DNA of 64,000 nt from Acinetobacter sp. ANC 3781 (lineage in GTDB: Bacteria; Pseudomonadota; Gammaproteobacteria; Pseudomonadales; Moraxellaceae), in contig NZ_SJOH01000006.1 of assembly GCF_004331285.1 (NCBI RefSeq), positions 1 through 64,000 of the forward strand, written 5' to 3'. Each line of letters begins with the position of its first letter. The stretch's first letter is position 1. Under the pieces are notes generated by a model, which did no database searches, had not been told where the DNA came from, and was given only the letters and a program-made list of their open reading frames with translations. Positions 1 through 8,384 of the stretch are shown piece after piece. The position numbers and the translations under genes were made by a program.

Positions 1-137
1 TTAATATAAAATATTTCAATTATTTAATTTTTTATAAATATTAAATTAATTATGTTATTTAATGTTTATCTGCAATAAAAAGTATAGGAATTCAAATAAA
101 ATCTTATTTAAGTATGTATAAATATGGAAAATAAGTT

Positions 138-1004
138 ATGAACCAATATCCTAAAAACCCCTCTCCAGAAATGCAAAGCCATCAACCGGGTATTCAATCT
201 AAAATGAATCCCATGCCCGAAGTCATCAAAAATAATTACAAAGGAAGTGATAAATTAAAGGATAAGGTTGCACTGATCACTGGAGGTGACAGCGGAATAG
301 GCAGATCAATTTCCGTATTATTTGCTCGAGAAGGTGCAGATATTTGTATCTGCTATTTAGAAGAAGATCAAGACGCGCTTGATACTAAAAAAATGGTTGA
401 AAATGAAGGAAGACGCTGCCTACTCATAAAATGTGATTTACAACATCAAGATGAAATAAAGGAAATGGTAGAAACTGCCCTTCAAGAATTTCAAACTATC
501 AATATTTTAGTCAATAATGCAGGAGTGCAATATCCACAAAAGTACATTACCGATATTAATACACAGCAACTTTTTAAAACCTTTGAAGTAAATATTTTTT
601 CTATGTTTTATTTAACTGAACTGTTAGTTCCTTATATGAAACAAGGCGATACTATTATTAATACTACCAGTATCACCAGTTATCACGGACATGATTTACT
701 TATAGATTACGCGAGTACCAAAGGTGCAATTACCTCATTTACCCGTAGTTTATCTACAAATCTCTTAAAAAACAAAACAGGAATTAGAGTGAATGCTGTC
801 GCTCCCGGACCTATATGGACGCCATTGATACCAAGTAGTTTTGATGAGGAACAATTGAAAGACTTTGGTAAAGACACACCAATAGGACGTATGGGACAAC
901 CTAGCGAAGTCGCTCCAGCCTATTTATTTCTTGCCTCTGATGAAGCAAGTTATATCTCGGGACAGGTTATTCATGTCAACGGCGGTAGTATCGTAAATGG
1001 CTAG
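138..1004 (+). CDS. SDR family oxidoreductase (YghA-like)
   Basis: A 288-residue short-chain dehydrogenase/reductase. The cofactor motif TGGDSGIGR is at residues 48-56, NNAG at 126-129, and the catalytic Ser178, Tyr191 and Lys195 (YASTK) are all present, so the enzyme looks intact. The roughly 40-residue N-terminal extension ahead of the Rossmann fold is typical of the YghA/general-stress SDR subgroup, which are NAD(P)-dependent cytosolic enzymes whose substrate is usually unknown. It stands alone: nothing is co-directional immediately downstream, and a strong palindromic terminator at 1071-1102 closes it. The ribosome site is weak (GGAAA about 8 bases upstream of ATG). The substrate cannot be inferred; an aldehyde or sugar reductase role in stress is the usual guess for this subgroup. 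Confidence 0.9.
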   Translation: MNQYPKNPSPEMQSHQPGIQSKMNPMPEVIKNNYKGSDKLKDKVALITGGDSGIGRSISVLFAREGADICICYLEEDQDALDTKKMVENEGRRCLLIKCDLQHQDEIKEMVETALQEFQTINILVNNAGVQYPQKYITDINTQQLFKTFEVNIFSMFYLTELLVPYMKQGDTIINTTSITSYHGHDLLIDYASTKGAITSFTRSLSTNLLKNKTGIRVNAVAPGPIWTPLIPSSFDEEQLKDFGKDTPIGRMGQPSEVAPAYLFLASDEASYISGQVIHVNGGSIVNG

Positions 1005-1070
1005 ATAAAAATTGATAACTTAAATGCCTATCAGAGCATGCAGAATGATCATTATATAGAAGTTGACACG

Positions 1071-1102
1071 AAAGCGCGGATCTTAAGATCCGCGCTTTTA
1101 TT
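1071..1102. terminator. bidirectional terminator between SDR gene and Q-rich gene
   Basis: A perfect 14-bp inverted repeat (AAAGCGCGGATCTT followed directly by its complement) with T-rich flanks on both strands. It lies between the convergent SDR and Q-rich genes and can serve both. Confidence 0.85.
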
Positions 1103-1111
1103 TATCACTGA

Positions 1112-1306
1112 TTACTTTTGCTGATTTTGTTGGCGTTGTTGATCATTTTGTTGCTGCTGTTGACGTTGCTGATCTTGTTGATTTGGTTGACGCTGCTGAT
1201 CGTCTTGTTGTTGCTGACGTTGCGGATTTTGTTGTTGGCCCTGCTGATCATTCTGTTGTTGTTGCTGGCGTTGTTGGTCTTGCTGGTTTTGTGATTGATT
1301 AGCCAT
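1112..1306 (-). CDS. glutamine-rich low-complexity small protein
   Basis: A 64-residue protein in which 39 residues are Gln, the rest mostly Asn, Asp and Arg. The 16-residue block NQQDQQRQQQQQNDQQ occurs twice (residues 7-22 and 42-57), showing internal duplication. There is no hydrophobic core, signal peptide or known domain, so it is probably disordered. I chose the ATG at 1306 because AGGATGG lies about 10 bases upstream; an in-frame ATG at 1339 would add 11 residues but has no obvious ribosome site. It ends at the shared terminator 1071-1102. It may be comparable to small hydrophilic stress proteins of Acinetobacter, but that is inference and no function is assigned. Confidence 0.6.
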   Translation of the reverse strand: MANQSQNQQDQQRQQQQQNDQQGQQQNPQRQQQQDDQQRQPNQQDQQRQQQQQNDQQRQQNQQK

Positions 1307-1550
1307 TTCTATATCCATCCTAGTTTTAAAATAAGTCATATGAGTTTGTAACTATTCTAAATTTGCATATTCATTGGGATAAAGCTATAAGGCTCATGTG
1401 ACATTTTTTGTCGTTGTAAATTTGATTTTCTTTAAAACAGAATAAATGACTCATTAAAATCAAATTATTTAAATATTTTCAAAAGATATTAATTACATTT
1501 TTTACCGAATTTAAACATAGATAAAATTCAAATAAGGATCAAGTTTTAAC

Positions 1551-2110
1551 TTGGCTAAGATTGCATTAGCACTGGTGATTAGCGCTAACACTATATTAAC
1601 TTTAGCGCGCATATAAACTGAATTATTACAGGCTGTTGAAAAAATTGAGTTAAATAAGTATTTAAATACTTGCTATGAAGTTGCCAGAAAACCTTTATCT
1701 TTTTAAAATAAATACAAAAGTAATGGGATTGTTAACTATCATTTAAATAAGAATGGCAATATTAAAGTCGACAATAGTTTTTATACAAAAGATGAAAAGT
1801 TCAAAAATTCATTTGGTGAAGCATTTGTATAAAATGCATCCTTTAATTCTAAATTGAAAGTGAGCTTTTTAGCTAAAATCATCCGTTTTCCCAGTCGCAT
1901 GAATTGACTACTGGGTTTTAAAATTTGATGAACATTATGAAACAGTATTAGCCGTTGAACCCGATAAAAATAGATATGAAGCCTTTCTCGTTCACCACAC
2001 CATCAACCAGAACTGGTACAGGAGCACTTAGATTATGCTGAATCCATTGGATATGACTTGAGTGATGTAATTAAAAACCAAACAGACTCAGAAATAACTT
2101 CCCTAATGAA
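1551..2110 (+). pseudogene. decayed lipocalin (Blc-like) gene
   Basis: Read in pieces on the + strand, this stretch gives the lipocalin signature broken by stops and frame changes. Segments visible are KIELNKYLNTCYEVARKPL near 1648 (the family GTWYEIAR motif, with Gly and Trp lost), NYHLNKNGNIKVDNSFYT near 1735, SKLKVSF near 1852, DEHYETVLAVEPDKNRYE near 1928 and LDYAESIGYDLSDVIKN near 2028. At least three in-frame stops and a frame change near 1985 separate them. The likely old start at 1551 is now TTG. Outer-membrane lipocalins of this type are periplasmic lipid-binding lipoproteins. Not translatable as one protein; a remnant of a once complete gene of about 180 codons. Confidence 0.75.
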
Positions 2111-2204
2111 TCATTTGAAGCATAGACCACATGTTCATGCTTTTTTTCTATCTCAACTTTGCATAGAATAATAATCAACAATTTTCTCAAGATATTATAA
2201 TTCC

Positions 2205-3626
2205 ATGCAATTCATCTGGTTTCGACAGGATTTACGCATTCAAGATCACGCTGCTCTTTGGCATGCTACGCAAGCGGGGCCCTGCATTGCATTGGTTATC
2301 ATTTCACCTGAACAATGGGCTTTACACAGCGACGCCGCTGTTAAAATAGATTTTTATTTAAGACAACTTCAATCGCTTAAAACGCAGCTAAAGAACTTTA
2401 ATATTCCGTTAGTGGTTCGGCATATTCCCTTTTGGAAAGATGTTCCACAAGGCATTTTGAAGGTTACCCAACAGCTCAATATCAATTGTATACATGCCAA
2501 TATCGAACTGGGTGTAAATGAGTTAAAGCGCGATGCCCAGCTTCAGAAGCTCTTAGAAAAGGATAATAAATCCTTTGAGCTGTACCATGACCGCACTTTA
2601 TTTCCAGTGGGCAGTATTCGCAATAAGAGTCATCAACCTTATCAGGTTTTTGGTGCATTCAAGAAAAATTGCTATGAACAATTCAGTGTGAGTTTACCGC
2701 AATGTTATCCTCAAATTGAAGCACAGTCTGATCTTCGGCTTGACTCTCTCATAGACGAACCTGTTTGTACTTTTGCTGAGTTATATCCAAATCATCCTTC
2801 AATAGAACTACAGGATCGTTGGCCATTCAGTGAAGAATATGCCCTAACTTCATTGGATGATTTCATTAATGATAAAGTGATTCACTATGAAAAAGAGAGA
2901 GACTTTCCTCATCAGGATTCAACCAGCCAATTATCACCTTATTTAAACTTAGGAATAATTTCTATTCGTCAATGTATTCAAGCTCTATTTCGTCGACAGC
3001 ATGGTCACTTCCAGATAGAACATTTAGGTCAACAGACCTGGCTTGATGAACTATTATGGCGCGAATTTTATCAACATATACTCTTTGATTTTCCTCAAGT
3101 CTCTAAACATCAGCCTTTTAAGACACACACAAAAAAAATCCAGTGGCGTGATGCCCCTAAAGACTTGGCTGCATGGCAGCAAGGACAAACCGGCATTCCA
3201 ATTGTAGATGCAGGGATGCGCCAATTATTGGCAACCGGCTGGATGCATAACCGTGTTCGTATGATCACGGCCATGTTTCTGACTAAAAATCTGCTGATTG
3301 ACTGGCGGCTGGGTGAACAGTGGTTTATGCAACATTTAATTGATGGTGATTTGGCAGCCAATAATGGCGGGTGGCAATGGTGTGCCTCTACAGGTACGGA
3401 TTCAGTGCCCTATTTCCGTATATTCAACCCCATCAGCCAGTCGCAAAAGTTTGATGTCAATGGAAACTATATTCGCCAATGGGTTCCTGAACTGGCCCAT
3501 TTAGATGCCAAAACCATCCATGAGCCTTATGCCAAAAATTCCAATTTGGCTTTAAATTATCCGAAACCAATTGCAGATCTGAAGCAAACCCGAATTCGGG
3601 CAATTGAGGTTTTTAAAAGTATCTAA
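2205..3626 (+). CDS. phrB: deoxyribodipyrimidine photolyase
   Basis: A 473-residue class I CPD photolyase, which repairs UV-induced cyclobutane pyrimidine dimers using light and reduced FAD. The N-terminal antenna domain opens with the family start WFRQDLRIQDH (residues 5-15). The C-terminal FAD domain has the conserved DAGMRQLLATGWMHNRVRM block, then DGDLAANNGGWQWCASTGTD and YFRIFNP, all intact. Length matches bacterial class I photolyases. The ATG at 2205 is the natural start, since the family motif begins immediately. It is a single gene: decayed lipocalin upstream, IS3 fragment on the opposite strand downstream. A cryptochrome-DASH alternative is less likely because the FAD-binding block is of standard photolyase type. 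Confidence 0.95.
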   Translation: MQFIWFRQDLRIQDHAALWHATQAGPCIALVIISPEQWALHSDAAVKIDFYLRQLQSLKTQLKNFNIPLVVRHIPFWKDVPQGILKVTQQLNINCIHANIELGVNELKRDAQLQKLLEKDNKSFELYHDRTLFPVGSIRNKSHQPYQVFGAFKKNCYEQFSVSLPQCYPQIEAQSDLRLDSLIDEPVCTFAELYPNHPSIELQDRWPFSEEYALTSLDDFINDKVIHYEKERDFPHQDSTSQLSPYLNLGIISIRQCIQALFRRQHGHFQIEHLGQQTWLDELLWREFYQHILFDFPQVSKHQPFKTHTKKIQWRDAPKDLAAWQQGQTGIPIVDAGMRQLLATGWMHNRVRMITAMFLTKNLLIDWRLGEQWFMQHLIDGDLAANNGGWQWCASTGTDSVPYFRIFNPISQSQKFDVNGNYIRQWVPELAHLDAKTIHEPYAKNSNLALNYPKPIADLKQTRIRAIEVFKSI

Positions 3627-3678
3627 AATAGGCATCAGGTATGTTGATCGCTTCCTCTATCCCACACATAAGGCAGTC

Positions 3679-3900
3679 TCATTTTAAAGCTGCCTCAAAT
3701 GCTTCCAGGTTCATACCATCGAGATGCGAATAACGCCTAATTCGATTGTAGAGCATTTCGGTATAATCAAATACATCTGCACGGACCATTTCTCGTGTTT
3801 TACAGATCCGCTTTTTAATTCTTTCCTTCTTTAAACTTCTAAAAAAGGACTCTGCAATGGCATTGTCTAATGAGCAATTTACTGTACAAGGCCTCGACAA
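3679..3900 (-). pseudogene. IS3-family transposase fragment (orfB 3' end)
   Basis: 73 codons matching only the C-terminal end of an IS3-family (IS150-like) integrase-core transposase: LDNAIAESFFRSLKKE carries the last acidic residue of the DDE triad, followed by the family tail FDYTEMLYNRIRRYSHL. The first two catalytic Asp and all of orfA are absent, so it cannot transpose. The upstream end is abrupt near 3900, and no second terminal repeat could be paired with confidence. It lies between phrB and xseA in convergent orientation to phrB. Confidence 0.85.
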
Positions 3901-4050
3901 CTTATGCGGGGAATTAAGTTACGCTTAGAGTGGTGACAGTCCAATTTAGTTTTTGTGTAAACCGAATGCAGAGTTAAGCAAGTTCAATTGCCTTTGAACG
4001 ATCAGTTCGATACTATTTTTATAATTATACTTTGCAAGCATATTTATTCT

Positions 4051-5313
4051 ATGTCCATATCCCAGCTTTCATTAAGTGAATACTTATCTGCGGTAAAGGA
4101 AGTTATCCGTATCACTTTTAATGAGCCGGTGTGGGTGAAAGCAGAGATTCGTAATCTCAGTATCAAAGGTGGTCATTATTATTTAGAGCTTGCAGAAAAA
4201 GAACAAGATACCGATAAAGTCATTGCCAGCTGTAAGGCCACGATCTGGAAATTTTCAGCGGCCAAAATGGTTTTAAAGTTTGAGCGTGAAAGTGGAATTG
4301 AGCTAGCGAGAGATTTAAATGTTCTTATAAAAGTGAAAGCCACTTTCAGTCCTCAGTATGGTTTTTCAGTCAATATAGAAGATATAGATTCCAGTTATAC
4401 CTTGGGTGATATTGCTAAACGTTATCAGCAAATATTAGAGCGCCTTCGCTTAGAAGGCTTAGCCAATAAAAATAGCTTACTCCCTACTCCTTTCGATATT
4501 CAGAATGTTCTGGTAATTGCTCCTGAAAATGCTGCAGGTTTAGGTGACTTTAAAAAAGATGCCGATGCTTTAAATCAAGCGGGTGTATGTCACTTCGTAT
4601 ATCACACGGCGACTTTCCAGGGAAATACAGCAGCGGTCAGTATGATTGAATCTTTAGCAAATGGTTTGGGTCAATGGGCGACAGATTTCCATTCTGCTCC
4701 TGATTTGATTGTGATCATTCGGGGCGGCGGTGCTGTAAATGATTTAGCGTATTTGAATGACTACCCTTTAGCAGCTTTCCTATGTAAATGCTCAGTTCCA
4801 ATATGGGTAGGCATTGGTCATGAAAAAGATCGGACTATTTTAGATGAAGTCGCCCACCGTTCTTTTGATACGCCTAGCAAAGTAATTGGGGGAATTCGAA
4901 ATCTGATTGTGGAACGTGCTCAAGACGTACTAGATTTTCTGCAAACCATTAAGCTTTTATCTCATCACCAAATCGCGGCCTATCAAAGTCAAAATGATCA
5001 GTACCTTAAAGTGATTAAGACGCTTGCCCAAAATCAAATTAATACGACTAAGCACACACTTGAGTTAATGAAAAGCAATAATCAGTATTTCGCGCAACAA
5101 CAAATTAAAATGGCATCCACTCAGGTTGAATCATTGATGCGGGAAACCCTACTACAGAACCCAAGAAATGTAATGGCCAAAGGGTACGGGATTGTCCGCA
5201 GTCAAGGAAAAGCTATTCGTTCGATTCAACAGATCTCCGGTGAGAGCATCCAGGTAGAATTACAGGATGGTATTATTAACGCCAATGTTAAAGAGGTGAT
5301 CGACAATGACTAA
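4051..5313 (+). CDS. xseA: exodeoxyribonuclease VII large subunit
   Basis: About 420 residues. XseA forms, with several XseB copies, the ExoVII enzyme that degrades single-stranded DNA to short oligonucleotides in mismatch and recombination repair. The N-terminal OB-fold (PVWVKAEIRNLSIKGGHYY, about residues 25-45) and the catalytic region (IRGGGAVNDLAYLND, then GIGHEKDRTILDEVAHRSFDTP) are present. I place the start at ATG 4051 (MSISQLSLSEYLSAV) because family homology begins there; an in-frame TTG at 3988 would add 21 unconserved residues. The C-terminal coiled region is followed by an 8-base overlap with xseB, so the subunits are translationally coupled. The family core looks complete. Confidence 0.95.
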   Translation: MSISQLSLSEYLSAVKEVIRITFNEPVWVKAEIRNLSIKGGHYYLELAEKEQDTDKVIASCKATIWKFSAAKMVLKFERESGIELARDLNVLIKVKATFSPQYGFSVNIEDIDSSYTLGDIAKRYQQILERLRLEGLANKNSLLPTPFDIQNVLVIAPENAAGLGDFKKDADALNQAGVCHFVYHTATFQGNTAAVSMIESLANGLGQWATDFHSAPDLIVIIRGGGAVNDLAYLNDYPLAAFLCKCSVPIWVGIGHEKDRTILDEVAHRSFDTPSKVIGGIRNLIVERAQDVLDFLQTIKLLSHHQIAAYQSQNDQYLKVIKTLAQNQINTTKHTLELMKSNNQYFAQQQIKMASTQVESLMRETLLQNPRNVMAKGYGIVRSQGKAIRSIQQISGESIQVELQDGIINANVKEVIDND

Positions 5314-5500
5314 AAAAGAATTAACCTTTAAACAAGGTTATGAAGTTCTTAAAAAGAATGCAGAACTGCTTGAGTCTCAGGAAGAACCGGATATTGATAA
5401 TTTAATGAAAATTGTTGAACAATCTATGATTGCATACAAAGCCTGTAAATCACGGGTAGATGCAGTGCAACAAGCTCTGAACGAGACGTTTAAAGATTGA
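5306..5500 (+). CDS. xseB: exodeoxyribonuclease VII small subunit
   Basis: 64 residues, the normal size of XseB. The sequence is helical and charged (LTFKQGYEVLKKNAELLES, then LMKIVEQSMIAYKACKSRV), matching the two-helix hairpin that wraps the XseA coiled-coil. The ATG lies inside the last codons of xseA (overlap 5306-5313), the usual coupling arrangement. No T-run hairpin is evident downstream. Confidence 0.93.
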   Translation: MTKKELTFKQGYEVLKKNAELLESQEEPDIDNLMKIVEQSMIAYKACKSRVDAVQQALNETFKD

Positions 5501-5602
5501 TTCAACCGCTATCTTTCCAGTTGTTAGATTCTTATTTGAATTAAATATCTTCGGGTGTTTTGTTAAGGTTTTAATCTTTGGGAAAAGAATCAAGCAAGAA
5601 TT

Positions 5603-5800
5603 TTAGAACCTTCGTAATTGTCTTTCTCTGCGTAATAGGCCTAATATCTCTTTTCGCTGGATAATCTGATCATCAGTAAATGGTAAGTTGATTCTCAGCT
5701 CTGCAAAGGTGAGCGAATGGTTCTCAATCAGATAACCATCCTGCTCTGTGGTCCAGCTGGTTGTGGCTACTTCAAGTGGTTTTCTGGTTCGTCTATTCAT
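5603..5800 (-). CDS. small hypothetical protein, SANT/Myb-like sequence
   Basis: 65 residues, basic at both ends (RRTRKPLE..., ...LLRRERQLRRF). The segment WTTEQDGYLIENHSLTFAEL resembles one SANT/Myb-type helix-turn-helix unit (Trp, then acidic, then Leu spacing), with DDQIIQRKEILGL as a possible recognition helix. This could be a small DNA-binding protein, but I do not recognise a named family. It shares strand with the next gene upstream (5839-6048), with 38 bases between them. Confidence 0.55.
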   Translation of the reverse strand: MNRRTRKPLEVATTSWTTEQDGYLIENHSLTFAELRINLPFTDDQIIQRKEILGLLRRERQLRRF

Positions 5801-5838
5801 TTATAAAATTATAGAACATCCACTACCGATTAGACAAT

Positions 5839-6048
5839 TTAAACAATTATTTCCCAAATAATAGAATTTTCTTCGGCTTCATAAAACCCTACCACTTCAT
5901 TAGTGTCATCCATTTGCGGAATAAAATGATTGTTATGCATATCATAATAACCGGCATGGTCTTGTGCCTTAGCTAAGGTGACTTGATCACCGAGAACTTT
6001 ATTAATCGTTCTTTCTTCACCGGAATTTGGATTTTTAATTTTGATCAT
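5839..6048 (-). CDS. small hypothetical acidic protein
   Basis: 69 residues, acidic, no signal peptide or membrane segment. It opens MIKIKNPNSGEERTINKVLG and ends with a hydrophobic EENSIIWEIIV. I recognise no domain. The start is an ATG just left of an AT-rich, gene-free stretch of about 290 bases. Likely co-transcribed with 5603-5800. Confidence 0.5.
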   Translation of the reverse strand: MIKIKNPNSGEERTINKVLGDQVTLAKAQDHAGYYDMHNNHFIPQMDDTNEVVGFYEAEENSIIWEIIV

Positions 6049-6341
6049 ATCTATTTTAACTCTCTCTCTAAGTTTCTATCATAAGGAATCTAAAGTGAAT
6101 GTATAACTTACTTTGTTAGCTTCAATGTAAATGTATAGTTGATTTTTGATATTTACATTTTTCCCTTTTATTGAAAACCAGACTGCTATTACTCAAATCA
6201 ATTTTGGAATCAGGTTTTTAAATACATTATATTTTAAATATTTACCTGATATAAAAGCCAATATATCCTTCATTTTTTTTATTATTCTTAATCTATTAAA
6301 TCTCTAATTTTATAATTTATAAAAATATTTGTACCTCAAAA

Positions 6342-7013
6342 TTATTCAACTGCCCTGCTTGTTATTTCTAACTGATGTAAAAAACTGGAAAACCCTTCTG
6401 GAGCACGAGCATTTAAACGGCTACTTGTCTTAACGCGTACTAAATTAGTCCAGATGATTTTTAAATTCAGGTTCCGCATTCGCTGGATTAAGTCAACGTC
6501 TTCATGACAGCATAATGCTTTAAATCCACCTGTTTGGAGATAGGCAGTTGAACTAAAACTTAGGTTGGCTCCATGAATATGGGTATGATTCATAACATCC
6601 TGATAATGCGCCAAGTATTTTTTGCGAGTAAGAATAGAAAAATTGCGCCAGCTATCGACTTCTACCACACCACAAATTGCATCTGCAGGTTGATGATTGA
6701 GTTGTTGTAAAAGCCATTGGATATCCACACAGGTATCGGCATCAGTACATGCAATCCAGGTAGCGCCTGAATTAATAAGGTGACGCACACCTAAATCACG
6801 TGCTTTACCTACGCATCCAAAATTGCACTGTAAATAGTCTACTCCTGCATTTTGGACAATGTCTAACGATTGATCATTACAGTTGTCTAATACCACCAGT
6901 ACACGGACTTCCCGGCTCAAAGTAGGCAAAGCCTGTATTGCTAACCGTATATAATGTAAACACTTTTCCAAGTATTGTTGTTCATTACACGCTGGAATTA
7001 CAATCCCAATCAT
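6342..7013 (-). CDS. family 2 glycosyltransferase
   Basis: 223 residues with a GT-A fold. The N-terminus is the classic MIGIVIPACNEQQYL, then VVLDNCNDQS, and the nucleotide-sugar/metal motif TDADT (about residues 89-93). No membrane anchor is visible, so it should be a soluble enzyme transferring a sugar from a nucleotide donor; donor and acceptor are unknown. Its ATG overlaps the methyltransferase stop by 4 bases (7010-7013), and it is the last gene of the four-gene operon reading leftward from 9400. Shorter than processive GT2 enzymes, which fits a single-sugar transfer. No terminator is obvious in the AT-rich DNA to the left. Confidence 0.88.
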   Translation of the reverse strand: MIGIVIPACNEQQYLEKCLHYIRLAIQALPTLSREVRVLVVLDNCNDQSLDIVQNAGVDYLQCNFGCVGKARDLGVRHLINSGATWIACTDADTCVDIQWLLQQLNHQPADAICGVVEVDSWRNFSILTRKKYLAHYQDVMNHTHIHGANLSFSSTAYLQTGGFKALCCHEDVDLIQRMRNLNLKIIWTNLVRVKTSSRLNARAPEGFSSFLHQLEITSRAVE

Positions 7014-7609
7014 ATCAAGCCCTCTTTGAAAGCCAATGTGGTTGTTTCTTTATTCCATAAATCAATTATAAAATCAGGATCGTTGACATTCAAATAATGC
7101 TGTAAATGAAAATGCTGCTTTAATAAATGATGAACTTTTTCACCTGTCAATACAAATCCATCAATCGGATAACGCCAATGACAACATAAGACTACCCCTT
7201 GTGAGGTTAAACTGTTTTCAACTTTTTCTATTAACCTGGATAATTCCTCTGGTTTAAGATAATACATAATTTCACTAATGATAATCAGATCAAATGATCC
7301 AGCAGGAAATTGATCGGGAATGCGCTGCTGGATAACTTGTACGTGAGATAAATTTTCAAGACGTGTCTTTGCTAACTGTATCGCTTTAGAATTAGCATCC
7401 AGACAGATTAATTGCTTAGCTCTTTGAGCCAGGTGCTGACTAAAAACACCGTTAGAACAGCCAATTTCCAATACCTTTGAATAGACAGGTTTTAACAGCA
7501 AGGCCAAGCAAATTTGCCGTTTACGATCTTCATACCAACGCTGTTCATACTCCCAAGGGTCATCACTTTTTTTATAAAGTTCATCAAAATAATCAGTTTG
7601 ATCAAGCAC
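7010..7609 (-). CDS. class I SAM-dependent methyltransferase
   Basis: 199 residues from a GTG start at 7609. SAM motif I is VLEIGCSNGVF (about residues 46-56), with ICLDANSKAI as the acidic strand-2 motif and DLIIISEIMYYL as motif IV. NodS-like small-molecule methyltransferases look like this. I chose GTG 7609 because GAGG lies 9 bases upstream and the codon overlaps the PIG-L stop; an in-frame start at 7687 would force an 86-base overlap and add 26 residues of no visible similarity. Elsewhere PIG-L and methyltransferase domains occur fused in one chain, so partnership with the PIG-L enzyme is plausible. The substrate is unknown. Confidence 0.85.
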   Translation of the reverse strand: MLDQTDYFDELYKKSDDPWEYEQRWYEDRKRQICLALLLKPVYSKVLEIGCSNGVFSQHLAQRAKQLICLDANSKAIQLAKTRLENLSHVQVIQQRIPDQFPAGSFDLIIISEIMYYLKPEELSRLIEKVENSLTSQGVVLCCHWRYPIDGFVLTGEKVHHLLKQHFHLQHYLNVNDPDFIIDLWNKETTTLAFKEGLI

Positions 7610-8384
7610 AAATATATACCTCGCAAGGCAATAAAATTCGTTGAATAGTCTGCTTGGATAAAATAGGCGCTTGTCCTGTACTTGCATCGATTTCCAGCTG
7701 GCTTTTAAAACACAAGATTGCCTTATTTTTATATTGTAATTGTTGTGGGGTGAGTTCCAGCTTTAAAGCCTTTTCCCAAGGAATACGGCGATCATCTGGA
7801 GTGGCCCAATGCCATGCCCAGATCAGCACTTGATAACAGCTTAAGTAAGCTTCATTTGTCAATTGTTGTACCACTCGTCCTGTGGCTTCATGATCAGGAT
7901 GCCCATCTTTATCAAAGGTGCATACCAGGATATCATCGGGACAGATCAATTCTGTTAAAGCTTGATAAAGCCTGTCTTGCTGAGCAGTAATTTCGCCGTC
8001 CATCAAGTTTAAAGCAATACGTTTAACTGTATGGTTTACACCTAATACTTTAAGCGCACTATGAGTTTCAGCAGGCCGTATTGTATTTAATTGATCAGGT
8101 GTATAAAGCAATGAGTCTGGATGGCTCTGAGTTCCGTTGGTGACGGCTACAAGTACAATGTCACGTTTAAGCTCAGCAAGTTGTTGTAATAATCCTGCAC
8201 AACCTAGAATCTCGTCATCCGGGTGTGGCGCGATGATAAGGACACGCTTTCCTTCAGGAAAACAGGTAACGAGATCTAACTGCTTTAAAGACTCAAGTCC
8301 CGACCAGTCTTGCCATTCTTGGTAACTTGTCCCTTCTCCATAAATAATGCGATCTTCCACCTCATTGTCTTTTATAACATCCAT
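7602..8384 (-). CDS. PIG-L family (LmbE-like) deacetylase
   Basis: 260 residues. The zinc-binding signature PHPDDE lies at about residues 53-58, inside VLIIAPHPDDEILGCAGLL; the second metal motif is DGHPDHEATG. These enzymes hydrolyse N-acetyl groups from GlcNAc-type sugars or related conjugates. It overlaps its neighbours on both sides: 13 bases with the upstream dehydrogenase gene (8372-8384) and 8 bases with the downstream methyltransferase (7602-7609). No signal peptide. Function in this operon is inferred to be deacetylation of a glycosylated intermediate, which the glycosyltransferase gene could provide. Confidence 0.9.
   Translation of the reverse strand: MDVIKDNEVEDRIIYGEGTSYQEWQDWSGLESLKQLDLVTCFPEGKRVLIIAPHPDDEILGCAGLLQQLAELKRDIVLVAVTNGTQSHPDSLLYTPDQLNTIRPAETHSALKVLGVNHTVKRIALNLMDGEITAQQDRLYQALTELICPDDILVCTFDKDGHPDHEATGRVVQQLTNEAYLSCYQVLIWAWHWATPDDRRIPWEKALKLELTPQQLQYKNKAILCFKSQLEIDASTGQAPILSKQTIQRILLPCEVYICA

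Noticed and set aside
3988..4050. N-terminal extension of xseA from TTG 3988
   Set aside because: The 21 extra residues are not like ExoVII, while homology starts at ATG 4051.
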